From Thermococcus sp. (GTDB lineage Archaea; Methanobacteriota_B; Thermococci; Thermococcales; Thermococcaceae): DNA of 13,807 bases. A program made the translations under genes and the position numbers. The notes beneath the pieces are model-generated. The model ran no database searches. It saw only the letters and a program-made list of their open reading frames with translations, and was not told where the DNA came from. Positions within the stretch are counted from its first letter, which is position 1, and each line of letters opens with the position of its first letter. Shown piece by piece: positions 6,740 through 12,453 of the stretch. The stretch spans positions 1 to 13,807 of the forward strand of contig JAMONK010000071.1 of NCBI GenBank assembly GCA_027065835.1. The letters are read 5' to 3'.

Positions 6740-8131
6740 ATGAAATGGAAAACCCTGGCGTTCATACTCATATCGGCTGGTATAATACTGTCCTCCTTCT
6801 GGTACCTCTACAGAACGGCGTCCTCACCGGCGCTCAGAGGGTACATAGGTGACGAGGTCTGGTACATCCCGGCGAGCAGGAACGTACTCCACCGTCTGGG
6901 GGTCGACGTCCACTACGTGAACGGTACAACGGGCTCGGAGGGGGTGAACATCATCTTCTCCAACGTGTCTTCCAAACTGCGCTACGCCTCCACTGTTGAG
7001 ATGATAGCCGACGACTACAACGCGACGTTTGAGATGGAGTACTACAAATTCCCAGGACTGTACTTTGAGATCCCGTCCCGGAACCTCGGGGCATTCCGAA
7101 AATCGCTTGCGAAAGAGCTCCCCTCCGGAAGCTACTACGTTGTTCCTGGGTTCAGGTACCCCGATAAGGACAACATCCAGAACTACCTCAACCTTGAGCA
7201 CCCATTCCTCGGGAAGGACCTGATAATGCTTGGAATGCTGAGGGAGGACAAGCCGATAAACTGGCGCATTCCCGGCCTCATCGAATTTGCCCTCATAGGT
7301 GTACTGGTTCTCCTAGCAGCGTACAGAATAAGCGGGAGCTATCTCGCCTCCCTTATCGCCCTGATCTTTGTAGCTGCCGACCCAACGCTTCAGGCAACCG
7401 CACTGGCCGCCATGCTGGACATCCACGTGGCGTTCTTCGTCACCCTCTTCATGCTTGTACTAATCTACGAAAGGCGTATGGGCGCAGGAGCGGCGCTTGG
7501 CCTTGCGGCGGCAGCAAAGCTGAGCGGTGCATTCGGATGGCCGGTGCTTCTCGTGGATGCATTCAAAGGGGAGAGACGTTTGAGCCGTTTCATGGCGGTT
7601 ATAGCCCTAGTTCCAGGGGTCGCTTTCATCATCCCGAACCTGACCGCGATAAGGGCGGTTGGTTTTGAATACTGGCTCCGGCAGTTCCTGGGCAGCTTTA
7701 GGTGGCATCTCAGCTACAAGGGGCCGAACCCGAACACTTCCCCGTTCTGGCAGTGGTTCGTTAACAACACCCCATTCCCCTTCCACTTCAACCCGAACAT
7801 CTACGCCCAGACCGATCCCTTCCTGCTGCTGGCCATGGTGGTCTTCATATTCGCCATCCCGTGGGTTTACAGGAAGAGGACAAGGGTCGTCGTACCCTTC
7901 GGGATATTCTGGAGCACCCTCGCACTGTTCGCCCTCCAGTACGCATTGGGGGGAAAGACCCAGTTCAGCTTTTACGCCACGGTTCTCGTTCCGCCCGCCG
8001 CGGTGACTATGGGAGTCGTGCTGAACGAGATAATCCGCTGGGAGGCATTCAGGGAGTCCATAAAGATGTACTGGGCCTGGATCCTACGCATTAAACGGAG
8101 GATCTGGGACGTTACCGGGATCTCCCGGTGA
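6740..8131 (+). CDS. PMT/GT39-like membrane glycosyltransferase (dolichyl-phosphate-mannose protein mannosyltransferase family)
   Basis: The protein has 463 residues. A first transmembrane helix (about 6-24) is followed by an extracytoplasmic GYIGDEVWY with D38-E39, the acidic pair typical of PMT-type GT-C enzymes. A second family signature, EHPFLGK, lies at 153-159, matching the HPPLGK pattern. D227 and H229 follow in LDIHVAFFV. About 7-9 further hydrophobic segments extend to residue 440, and the tail is basic (RIKRRIW). The loop between the first two motifs is unusually long and holds three N-X-S/T sequons (NGT, NVS, NAT). The family uses polyprenyl-phosphate sugars at the membrane's outer face. 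The acceptor here, protein or lipid, is not evident. The start is ATG 6740 with GGTGG 5 bases upstream; the frame stays open for 85 codons upstream only as an antisense shadow of the methyltransferase. The 3' end overlaps rnhB by 20 bases. Confidence 0.85.
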   Translation: MKWKTLAFILISAGIILSSFWYLYRTASSPALRGYIGDEVWYIPASRNVLHRLGVDVHYVNGTTGSEGVNIIFSNVSSKLRYASTVEMIADDYNATFEMEYYKFPGLYFEIPSRNLGAFRKSLAKELPSGSYYVVPGFRYPDKDNIQNYLNLEHPFLGKDLIMLGMLREDKPINWRIPGLIEFALIGVLVLLAAYRISGSYLASLIALIFVAADPTLQATALAAMLDIHVAFFVTLFMLVLIYERRMGAGAALGLAAAAKLSGAFGWPVLLVDAFKGERRLSRFMAVIALVPGVAFIIPNLTAIRAVGFEYWLRQFLGSFRWHLSYKGPNPNTSPFWQWFVNNTPFPFHFNPNIYAQTDPFLLLAMVVFIFAIPWVYRKRTRVVVPFGIFWSTLALFALQYALGGKTQFSFYATVLVPPAAVTMGVVLNEIIRWEAFRESIKMYWAWILRIKRRIWDVTGISR

Positions 8132-8807
8132 ACCTCTCCAGCGTGAGTTGCCCTTCCCTTTTTTGGGCCTTTCCTTCAACGTTCTCCCTTATCTTCTCCA
8201 ACGTCTTCCAGGTTTTCCGGACTATGGGGGGGAACTCGCCGTGTTCCCGGTAGTAGTGTTCGAGAAACGTCCTCGTCCGTGGATCGCTCGGGTATCCTGA
8301 ACCTATCTCGCCGTACTCTTCCTTGAGCGCTTCGATAAGCCTATCCCTTGTCACTTTGGCCAGGATGGAGGCCGCGGATACTGGGATGAACCTGTCATCC
8401 GCCTTGTGCTCTGCGATTATTCTGGGAGCGAAGTCCAGCCCCCTGGATATTTCCTCACCGAATCTCTCCTCTTTGACGTCCGCCGCGTCTATGTACAGCA
8501 CATCGGGCTTCACCTTCAGGGAGTTCAACGCCCGGATGAAGTTTTTAACCTCGAATTCGTTGAGCGTGCACGTTCTTCCATCTATCTCCTCGGGCCATAA
8601 TTCGAGGAGCACGTAGTCGTCCAGGAGGTTGACTATCCTGTCGAACAGCATCTCCCTGCGTCCGGGACTGAGTTTCTTGGAATCCTTGACCCCGAGTTTT
8701 GCGAGCTCGGGTACGTTCTCCTCATCTACAACGACGGCGCCAATGACCATGGGACCTATAACCGGCCCCCTACCCGCTTCGTCGATTCCACCGAGTTTTA
8801 AGCCCAA
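8112..8807 (-). CDS. rnhB: Ribonuclease HII
   Basis: The enzyme cleaves the RNA strand of RNA-DNA hybrids and nicks at single ribonucleotides in DNA. With the chosen start it has 231 residues. Catalytic carboxylates are D9 and E10 (GIDEAGRGP), D107 (YIDAAD) and D137 (HKADD). These are each two residues later than I recall for the Thermococcus kodakarensis enzyme. The GSGYPSD segment carries the tyrosine (Y172) typical of type 2 enzymes. The tail QLTLERF (220-226) fits a PCNA-interacting (PIP) box. The frame extends to GTG 8816, but that codon lies inside the AGGAGGTGA ribosome-binding site (8821-8813). TTG 8807, 5 bases after it and giving the family-like N-terminus MGLKLGGIDEAG, is therefore preferred. 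It is the third gene of the ABC transporter transcript. Confidence 0.95.
   Translation of the reverse strand: MGLKLGGIDEAGRGPVIGPMVIGAVVVDEENVPELAKLGVKDSKKLSPGRREMLFDRIVNLLDDYVLLELWPEEIDGRTCTLNEFEVKNFIRALNSLKVKPDVLYIDAADVKEERFGEEISRGLDFAPRIIAEHKADDRFIPVSAASILAKVTRDRLIEALKEEYGEIGSGYPSDPRTRTFLEHYYREHGEFPPIVRKTWKTLEKIRENVEGKAQKREGQLTLERFTGRSR
8114..8129. repeat. Perfect inverted repeat over the convergent PMT-like/rnhB ends
   Basis: ACCGGGATCTCCCGGT has 7-base arms and a 2-base centre, or a 6-bp stem with a 4-base loop. It lies wholly inside the 20-base overlap of the two coding regions. Either transcript would carry a GC-rich hairpin at its stop codon. On the plus strand a T6 run begins 29 bases later. 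Confidence 0.8.
8159..8164 (+). terminator. Possible oligo-T terminator for the PMT-like transcript
   Basis: TTTTTT lies 27 bases after the plus-strand stop codon and downstream of the hairpin at 8114-8129. Archaeal RNA polymerase can terminate at T-runs, so this is a plausible end for the plus-strand message. The run is short and lies within antisense rnhB coding sequence, so confidence is low. Confidence 0.35.
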
Positions 8808-8812
8808 TGCAC

Positions 8813-8821
8813 TCACCTCCT
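8813..8821 (-). promoter_or_regulatory. rnhB: Consensus ribosome-binding site of rnhB, deciding a TTG start
   Basis: The minus strand reads AGGAGGTGA, fully complementary to the expected archaeal 16S 3' end. It is followed after 5 bases by TTG at 8807-8805. The same bases encode the last two arginines and the TGA stop of the upstream permease, so the two genes are likely translationally coupled. Confidence 0.75.
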
Positions 8822-9634
8822 GGACAACAGCACCCCGTAGATCACCCCGAGCATTATGGTCGCCAGGCCGCTTGGGGGTATACCGGTGAAGTAGGCCAGA
8901 ACCACCGACGAGAGCTCAACACCAAGGGTCAGGAAGAGGCTAACCCCGAGTATCTTCCTGATGTCCGAGCTCATCATCAGCGCTATCGCCCCGGGCAGAA
9001 CCGCGACCACCTGGAGGGTTATCAGGCCGACGGTCTTCACTATCAGGGCACCAATGCCGCCGACGAGAACGTAGAGGATCATCAGGTACGCCCTTGAGTT
9101 CCCTCCGTAGCTCTCCAACCCCTCTGGATCAAAGCTCAGGTACAGGAAATCCCTGTAGAGCAACAGCATGATGAAGAACGCTACTATTCCCCCTACCACA
9201 AGGGTCAGGAGGTCGTTGAGCGTTATCAGGAATATCTCCCCCGTCAGGTAGGAGACTATGTTCTCGCTCAGGGGGAAGTACGGTCTGCTGGCCATCACCT
9301 TGTAGAGCACTCCAAAGCTCAGAACGGTCAGTCCGGCCACAAAGCTGGCCACGATACCAACCGCGGAATCCGATGAAAAGCCTTTCTTTTCGAGCTCGGC
9401 GATCAGGACAACGACTATTATCGTCACGATGAGGGCGACTATCATCACGAGGGAAAGGTTCTCCAGGATCAAACCGAAAACCATTCCAAGCACCGCACCG
9501 AATAGGAGGGAGTGGAACGTGGCGTGGGTCAGAAACGCGAGCCCTTTCATGTTTATTATTGGACTCAGAAGCCCCAGGAGGACACTGACGGCTATACTGG
9601 CCAGGATTGCCCTGAGGATGTACTCGGGGATCAC
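8813..9634 (-). CDS. Metal ABC transporter permease (ZnuB/MntB-type, ABC-3 family)
   Basis: The protein has 273 residues and about 8-9 hydrophobic helices covering nearly its whole length, as usual for this family. Recognisable segments are a first helix followed by LTHATFHSLLFGAVLG (where relatives have a SHAVLPG-like sequence), FDPEGLESYGGNSR (the cytoplasmic coupling region before a helix), VGLITLQVVAVLPGAIA and a late TGIPPSGLA. It forms the membrane channel of a divalent-metal importer with the upstream ATPase. The specific metal (zinc, manganese or iron) cannot be read from the sequence. The start is GTG 9634, which overlaps the ATPase stop as GTGA (9634-9631), with GGAGGAG just upstream. 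No substrate-binding lipoprotein gene is present in the window, so the complete importer would need a component encoded elsewhere. Confidence 0.9.
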   Translation of the reverse strand: MIPEYILRAILASIAVSVLLGLLSPIINMKGLAFLTHATFHSLLFGAVLGMVFGLILENLSLVMIVALIVTIIVVVLIAELEKKGFSSDSAVGIVASFVAGLTVLSFGVLYKVMASRPYFPLSENIVSYLTGEIFLITLNDLLTLVVGGIVAFFIMLLLYRDFLYLSFDPEGLESYGGNSRAYLMILYVLVGGIGALIVKTVGLITLQVVAVLPGAIALMMSSDIRKILGVSLFLTLGVELSSVVLAYFTGIPPSGLATIMLGVIYGVLLSRR

Positions 9635-10428
9635 ATCTCCTCCCTCCGGTGGTAGATATGGGCATCCCCGGTTATGCAGAACAGCTTCCCCTCAACCTTC
9701 ACGGCCCTGGCCAGGGGGCCGTAAACTGACTTTACCACATCGTCCCTGAGAACCTCTTCCGGCTTCCCAAACTCTATTAGGCGTTTGTTTATCAGCATGA
9801 CCCTGTCGCCTATCTCCAGCAGGGGGTTGATGTCGTGTGTCGTGATTATCATCGTAAGCCCCCTCTCCCGTTTTATCTTGCTCAGAACCGCGGTCACCTC
9901 GACCCTCGCTGAGGGGTCCAGGGCGGAGAGGGGCTCGTCGAGAAGCAGAAGCCTGGGATCACTCATGAGGGCTCTGGCCAGGAGGACGCGCTGCTTTTGT
10001 CCCCCGCTTAGTTCACGGAACAGCCGGTTCTCCATTCCGGCAAGGCCAACGAATCCCAGTACCTCCTTAGCTTTGTCCATTGCACTGGTGGGAATCCTGA
10101 AGTGCAGAAAACTTTCCCTGTAGATGCTCCCCATTGCGACGACTTCCATGGCCGTCAGCGGAACGCGTTCGTTGAGGGAGTGGCTCTGCGGAACGTACGA
10201 GATTAGATCCCTTGCTTTATGGGGAGGTTCGCCAAAAACGAGGAGTTTACCGGAGTACTCACTGTGCAACGCTGCTATCGTTCTGAGGAGGGTTGTTTTT
10301 CCGGCCCCGTTTGGACCCAGGAGCAGCATGGTCTTTCCCTCTTCAACGTTGAACGTGAGTCCCTCCAGGGCAGGCTGCCCTCCGTAGAGTACTGTGAGGT
10401 TCTCCGCTTCCACCGCGTTCATGTCCAT
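9631..10428 (-). CDS. Metal ABC transporter ATP-binding protein (ZnuC/MntA-type)
   Basis: This 265-residue cytoplasmic ATPase drives the permease encoded next. Walker A is GPNGAGKTT (38-46), the Q-loop is Q81, the signature is LSGGQ (140-144), Walker B is LLLLDE (160-165), the D-loop is SALD (168-171) and the switch histidine is H198. The C-terminal region ends with a short CITGDAHIYHRR segment containing one Cys and two His, a possible metal-sensing tail (inference only). The reading frame extends to 10983, but the extra N-terminal 185 residues are antisense to aIF1A and cross the promoter. ATG 10428 is chosen. ATG 10422 two codons later is equally possible, each having a GGAG about 6-7 bases upstream. 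It is the first gene of the ATPase-permease-rnhB unit. Confidence 0.93.
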   Translation of the reverse strand: MDMNAVEAENLTVLYGGQPALEGLTFNVEEGKTMLLLGPNGAGKTTLLRTIAALHSEYSGKLLVFGEPPHKARDLISYVPQSHSLNERVPLTAMEVVAMGSIYRESFLHFRIPTSAMDKAKEVLGFVGLAGMENRLFRELSGGQKQRVLLARALMSDPRLLLLDEPLSALDPSARVEVTAVLSKIKRERGLTMIITTHDINPLLEIGDRVMLINKRLIEFGKPEEVLRDDVVKSVYGPLARAVKVEGKLFCITGDAHIYHRREEM

Positions 10429-10453
10429 CTCCAGACTCCAGTTTAATTGGTGC

Positions 10454-10467
10454 GTTTTTAAACTTTC
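10454..10467 (-). promoter_or_regulatory. Promoter of the metal ABC transporter-rnhB operon
   Basis: On the minus strand GAAAGTTTAAAAAC combines a BRE-like GAAAG with the TATA box TTTAAAAA. The predicted transcription start is about 10434, giving a leader of roughly 6-12 bases depending on which ATG is used. Confidence 0.65.
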
Positions 10468-10472
10468 ATGCG

Positions 10473-10496
10473 CCCATAGTGCCCAGTTATGGGTAC
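10473..10496. repeat. Dyad elements upstream of the metal transporter promoter
   Basis: CCCATA (10473-10478) and TATGGG (10488-10493) form 6-base arms separated by 9 bases. A nested imperfect palindrome, GTGCCCAGTTATGGGTAC (10479-10496), has 7-base arms with one mismatch. The block lies directly upstream of the BRE/TATA of the transporter operon, where an activator or metalloregulator could bind. It has no match that I can name. Confidence 0.4.
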
Positions 10497-10508
10497 TGAC
10501 CGGGAGGT

Positions 10509-10561
10509 TTGCAAAAATTTTAAAAACGTTCCCACCTACCAACTTTGGAAAATTTTTGCAA
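10509..10561. repeat. 13-base perfect inverted repeat with 27-base spacer in the divergent intergenic region
   Basis: TTGCAAAAATTTT (10509-10521) is exactly repeated in inverse orientation as AAAATTTTTGCAA (10549-10561). The right arm ends just before the TATA-like element of aIF1A. The left arm contains a TTTT that continues into TTTTAAAA, itself TATA-like. The arrangement suggests either a two-site operator for a dimeric regulator or a cruciform/bend-prone element. It lies between the transporter operon and aIF1A. Confidence 0.75.
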
Positions 10562-10569
10562 GGCTTAAG

Positions 10570-10577
10570 CTTATAAG
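10570..10577 (+). promoter_or_regulatory. Candidate TATA box of the aIF1A-rio1-KH-top6B operon
   Basis: CTTATAAG at 10570-10577, preceded by GGCTTAAG, is the best TATA-like element near aIF1A. Standard spacing would start the RNA near 10600, inside the ribosome-binding site AGGAGGTGA (10595-10603). The start may therefore be closer than usual. Alternatively, the TTTTAAAA at 10518-10525 may be used, giving a leader of about 60 bases. Confidence 0.45.
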
Positions 10578-10608
10578 GGCTCAAGTCAAGCCTCAGGAGG
10601 TGATGTTC

Positions 10609-10977
10609 ATGGCGTACCACAGACGTGGAAACAGGGGAAGAAAAAAGAGTAACAGACAGGTTCAGGGGGACGAAGTGATCAGGGTGCCCCTTCCAAGAGG
10701 GGGTCAGATCTTTGGGGTGATCGAACAGGCCCTCGGATCCGGTTGGATGGACGTCCGCTGTGAGGACGGCAGGATAAGGAGATGCAGGATACCCGGCAAG
10801 CTCAAGAGACGCATGTGGATGCGTGTTGGCGACCTCGTCATAGTCCAACCCTGGTCCGTTCAGTCGGAGGAACGCGGGGACATAGTGTACCGCTACACCA
10901 GAACCCAGGTGGACTGGCTCCTGAGAAGGGGCAAGGTAAGTCAGGATTTCCTGAGCGGCGGCGATGTGCTTCTCTGA
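10609..10977 (+). CDS. eif1A: Translation initiation factor aIF1A
   Basis: This 122-residue factor binds the ribosomal A site of the small subunit during initiation. The N-terminal tail (about 1-18) is rich in Arg, Lys and Gly, as is typical. An S1/OB-fold domain follows (about 19-95) with [49 protein letters not shown] and [10 protein letters not shown]-terminal helix and tail complete the family's usual length. ATG 10609 is chosen because the in-frame ATG at 10603 overlaps the ribosome-binding site AGGAGGTGA at 10595-10603, which is fully complementary to the 16S end. It is the first gene of a run with rio1, the KH protein and top6B, all linked to translation, small-subunit assembly or DNA topology. 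Confidence 0.97.
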   Translation: MAYHRRGNRGRKKSNRQVQGDEVIRVPLPRGGQIFGVIEQALGSGWMDVRCEDGRIRRCRIPGKLKRRMWMRVGDLVIVQPWSVQSEERGDIVYRYTRTQVDWLLRRGKVSQDFLSGGDVLL

Positions 10978-10998
10978 CCTCATCTCAGTGTGGTGGCT

Positions 10999-11775
10999 AT
11001 GTCCGAAAGGGAGTTTGAGAGGGCTATTGAAGAGCTCATCGGATTACGGGAGCGTCGTGAAAAGGGCAGTGAACTGTATAAAATCGCCAACGAGGTGTTC
11101 GACAAGAGCACAACCGAGACCCTTTCGTACCTCCACCGCAGGGGGTGGATAGAGCACCTCCAGGGGGTCGTCTCGACCGGAAAGGAGGCGAACGTGTTTA
11201 CTGGGGTTACATCGGAAGGAGAGAAGGTGGCGGTGAAGGTTTACCGGACGTACACCACCGAGTTTCGCCGCATATGGGAGTACCTGGCGGCTGATCCGCG
11301 CGTTGGATACCTGCCGAAGGACATGCGTAAGCTGGTCTTCGTTTGGACGCGTAGGGAGTTCAAGAACCTTCAGAGGGCCATTAAATACGCCGTCCGTGTC
11401 CCTGAACCAAAGATCTTCCGCAACAACGTTCTTGTGATGGAGTTCATCGGGGGAAACGGACCGGCACCGCGCCTTAAGGATGTTGAGCGTGAGCTTGAAC
11501 CCCAGGACCTTGAAGAGCTCTACAGCTTCACGATGGGTGTTATAGAGCGTCTGTGGAGGAGGGGGGATATGGTCCACGGGGACATGAGCGAGTACAACAT
11601 CTTGATCTGGGATTCCCCCGTGGTGATAGACTGGTCCCAGGCAACTGTAAAACGGAATAAAATGTCCGTAGCCCTCCTCAAGAGGGACCTGTGGAATGTA
11701 ATCAACTACTTCACGCGTAAAGGAGTTCACACAGAGGATTTCAATGAAAAGCTTAGGGAGCTCCTCGAAGCTTAG
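10999..11775 (+). CDS. rio1: RIO1-type serine/threonine protein kinase
   Basis: This 258-residue atypical kinase/ATPase acts in late maturation of the small ribosomal subunit. An N-terminal helical part (1-50) precedes the flexible phosphate-binding loop STGKEANVF (59-67). The ATP-contacting lysine is K80 (VAVKVYR). The hinge is MEFIG (147-151). The catalytic loop VHGDMSEYNIL is at 192-202, with D195 and N200, and the metal-binding loop VIDWSQ at 209-214, with D211. Length and spacing match archaeal RIO1. The frame also has two GTG codons just upstream (10990, 10993), but ATG 10999 is the likely start after GGTGG. It lies 21 bases after aIF1A and 11 bases before the KH-domain gene. The KH-domain homologue Dim2 acts in the same pre-40S pathway in eukaryotes, so co-expression makes functional sense. 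Confidence 0.96.
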   Translation: MSEREFERAIEELIGLRERREKGSELYKIANEVFDKSTTETLSYLHRRGWIEHLQGVVSTGKEANVFTGVTSEGEKVAVKVYRTYTTEFRRIWEYLAADPRVGYLPKDMRKLVFVWTRREFKNLQRAIKYAVRVPEPKIFRNNVLVMEFIGGNGPAPRLKDVERELEPQDLEELYSFTMGVIERLWRRGDMVHGDMSEYNILIWDSPVVIDWSQATVKRNKMSVALLKRDLWNVINYFTRKGVHTEDFNEKLRELLEA

Positions 11776-11786
11776 AGGGTGAGAGT

Positions 11787-12440
11787 ATGGATGAGTTTGA
11801 GAGATTGCTGAAGAAATACGAAAGGGTTGACAAGGAGAGCGGGCATGAAGGCGAGCTCTCGTACGAGGCCATGGGCGAGCAGGAGGAGTTCGTTAGAATA
11901 CCCAAGGACAGGGTGGCCGTCCTTATAGGGAGGAAAGGAGGCACCAAAAAGGAGATTGAAGACAGAACGAAGACGAAGGTGGAGGTTGACAGCGAAACCG
12001 GAGAGGTCTTCATAACGTCCACGGAAGAAACCGACGACCCCCTGGCGGTTTGGAAGGCGAGGGATGTTGTTACAGCCATTGGCAGGGGATTCTCACCGGA
12101 GAGGGCCTTTAGACTCTTCAACGAGGGGGAGGTTTTGGAGGTGGTGAACCTCTCCGACATCGTCGTTGGCAGTGAAGGAAACGCCCTTCCACGTGTTAGG
12201 GGGAGGATAATAGGGAGAAGGGGTCGTACGAGGGAGATTATCGAGGAGATGAGCGGTGCGGATATCAGTGTTTACGGTAAAACCGTTGCTATCATAGGTA
12301 ATCCCCTTCAGGTGGAGATAGCGAAAACTGCGATAGAGAAGCTCGTTAAGGGCTCGCCCCACAGCTCCGTTTATCGGTACCTTGAGAGGAGGAAGAAGGA
12401 CCTTAAGGTTGAGGGAGCTGGATACACGCTCATGGAGTGA
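11787..12440 (+). CDS. dim2: KH-domain RNA-binding protein, Dim2/Pno1 family
   Basis: The protein has 217 residues. An acidic N-terminal extension (about 1-34) precedes two KH-type modules. The first has IGRKGG (GRKG at 48-51) and the second has RGRIIGRRGRTREIIEEMSG (GRRG at 143-146), the more canonical RNA-binding loop. This two-KH layout is that of archaeal homologues of yeast Dim2/Pno1, which binds the 3' region of small-subunit rRNA during maturation and is a partner in the pathway where RIO1 acts. ATG 11787 follows GAGGGTGA by 4 bases. The gene is embedded in the aIF1A-rio1-top6B unit, with 11 bases to the gene before it and 13 to the gene after. No unusual features are seen. Confidence 0.93.
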   Translation: MDEFERLLKKYERVDKESGHEGELSYEAMGEQEEFVRIPKDRVAVLIGRKGGTKKEIEDRTKTKVEVDSETGEVFITSTEETDDPLAVWKARDVVTAIGRGFSPERAFRLFNEGEVLEVVNLSDIVVGSEGNALPRVRGRIIGRRGRTREIIEEMSGADISVYGKTVAIIGNPLQVEIAKTAIEKLVKGSPHSSVYRYLERRKKDLKVEGAGYTLME

Positions 12441-12453
12441 GGGAGGTTGAAAG

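Noticed and set aside
10454..10463. GTTTTTAAAC as a SurR redox-regulator site (GTTn3AAC)
   Set aside because: The spacing between GTT and AAC is 4, not 3, and the sequence is accounted for by the TATA box of the transporter operon.
10429..10983. N-terminal extension of the ABC ATPase frame (about 185 residues)
   Set aside because: It is antisense to aIF1A and crosses both promoters and the inverted repeat. The ABC domain begins normally at ATG 10428 or 10422.
11044..11730. 228-codon minus-strand open frame opposite rio1
   Set aside because: The rio1 catalytic motifs lie on the plus strand across the same bases. The minus-strand product is His- and Pro-rich with no fold signature.
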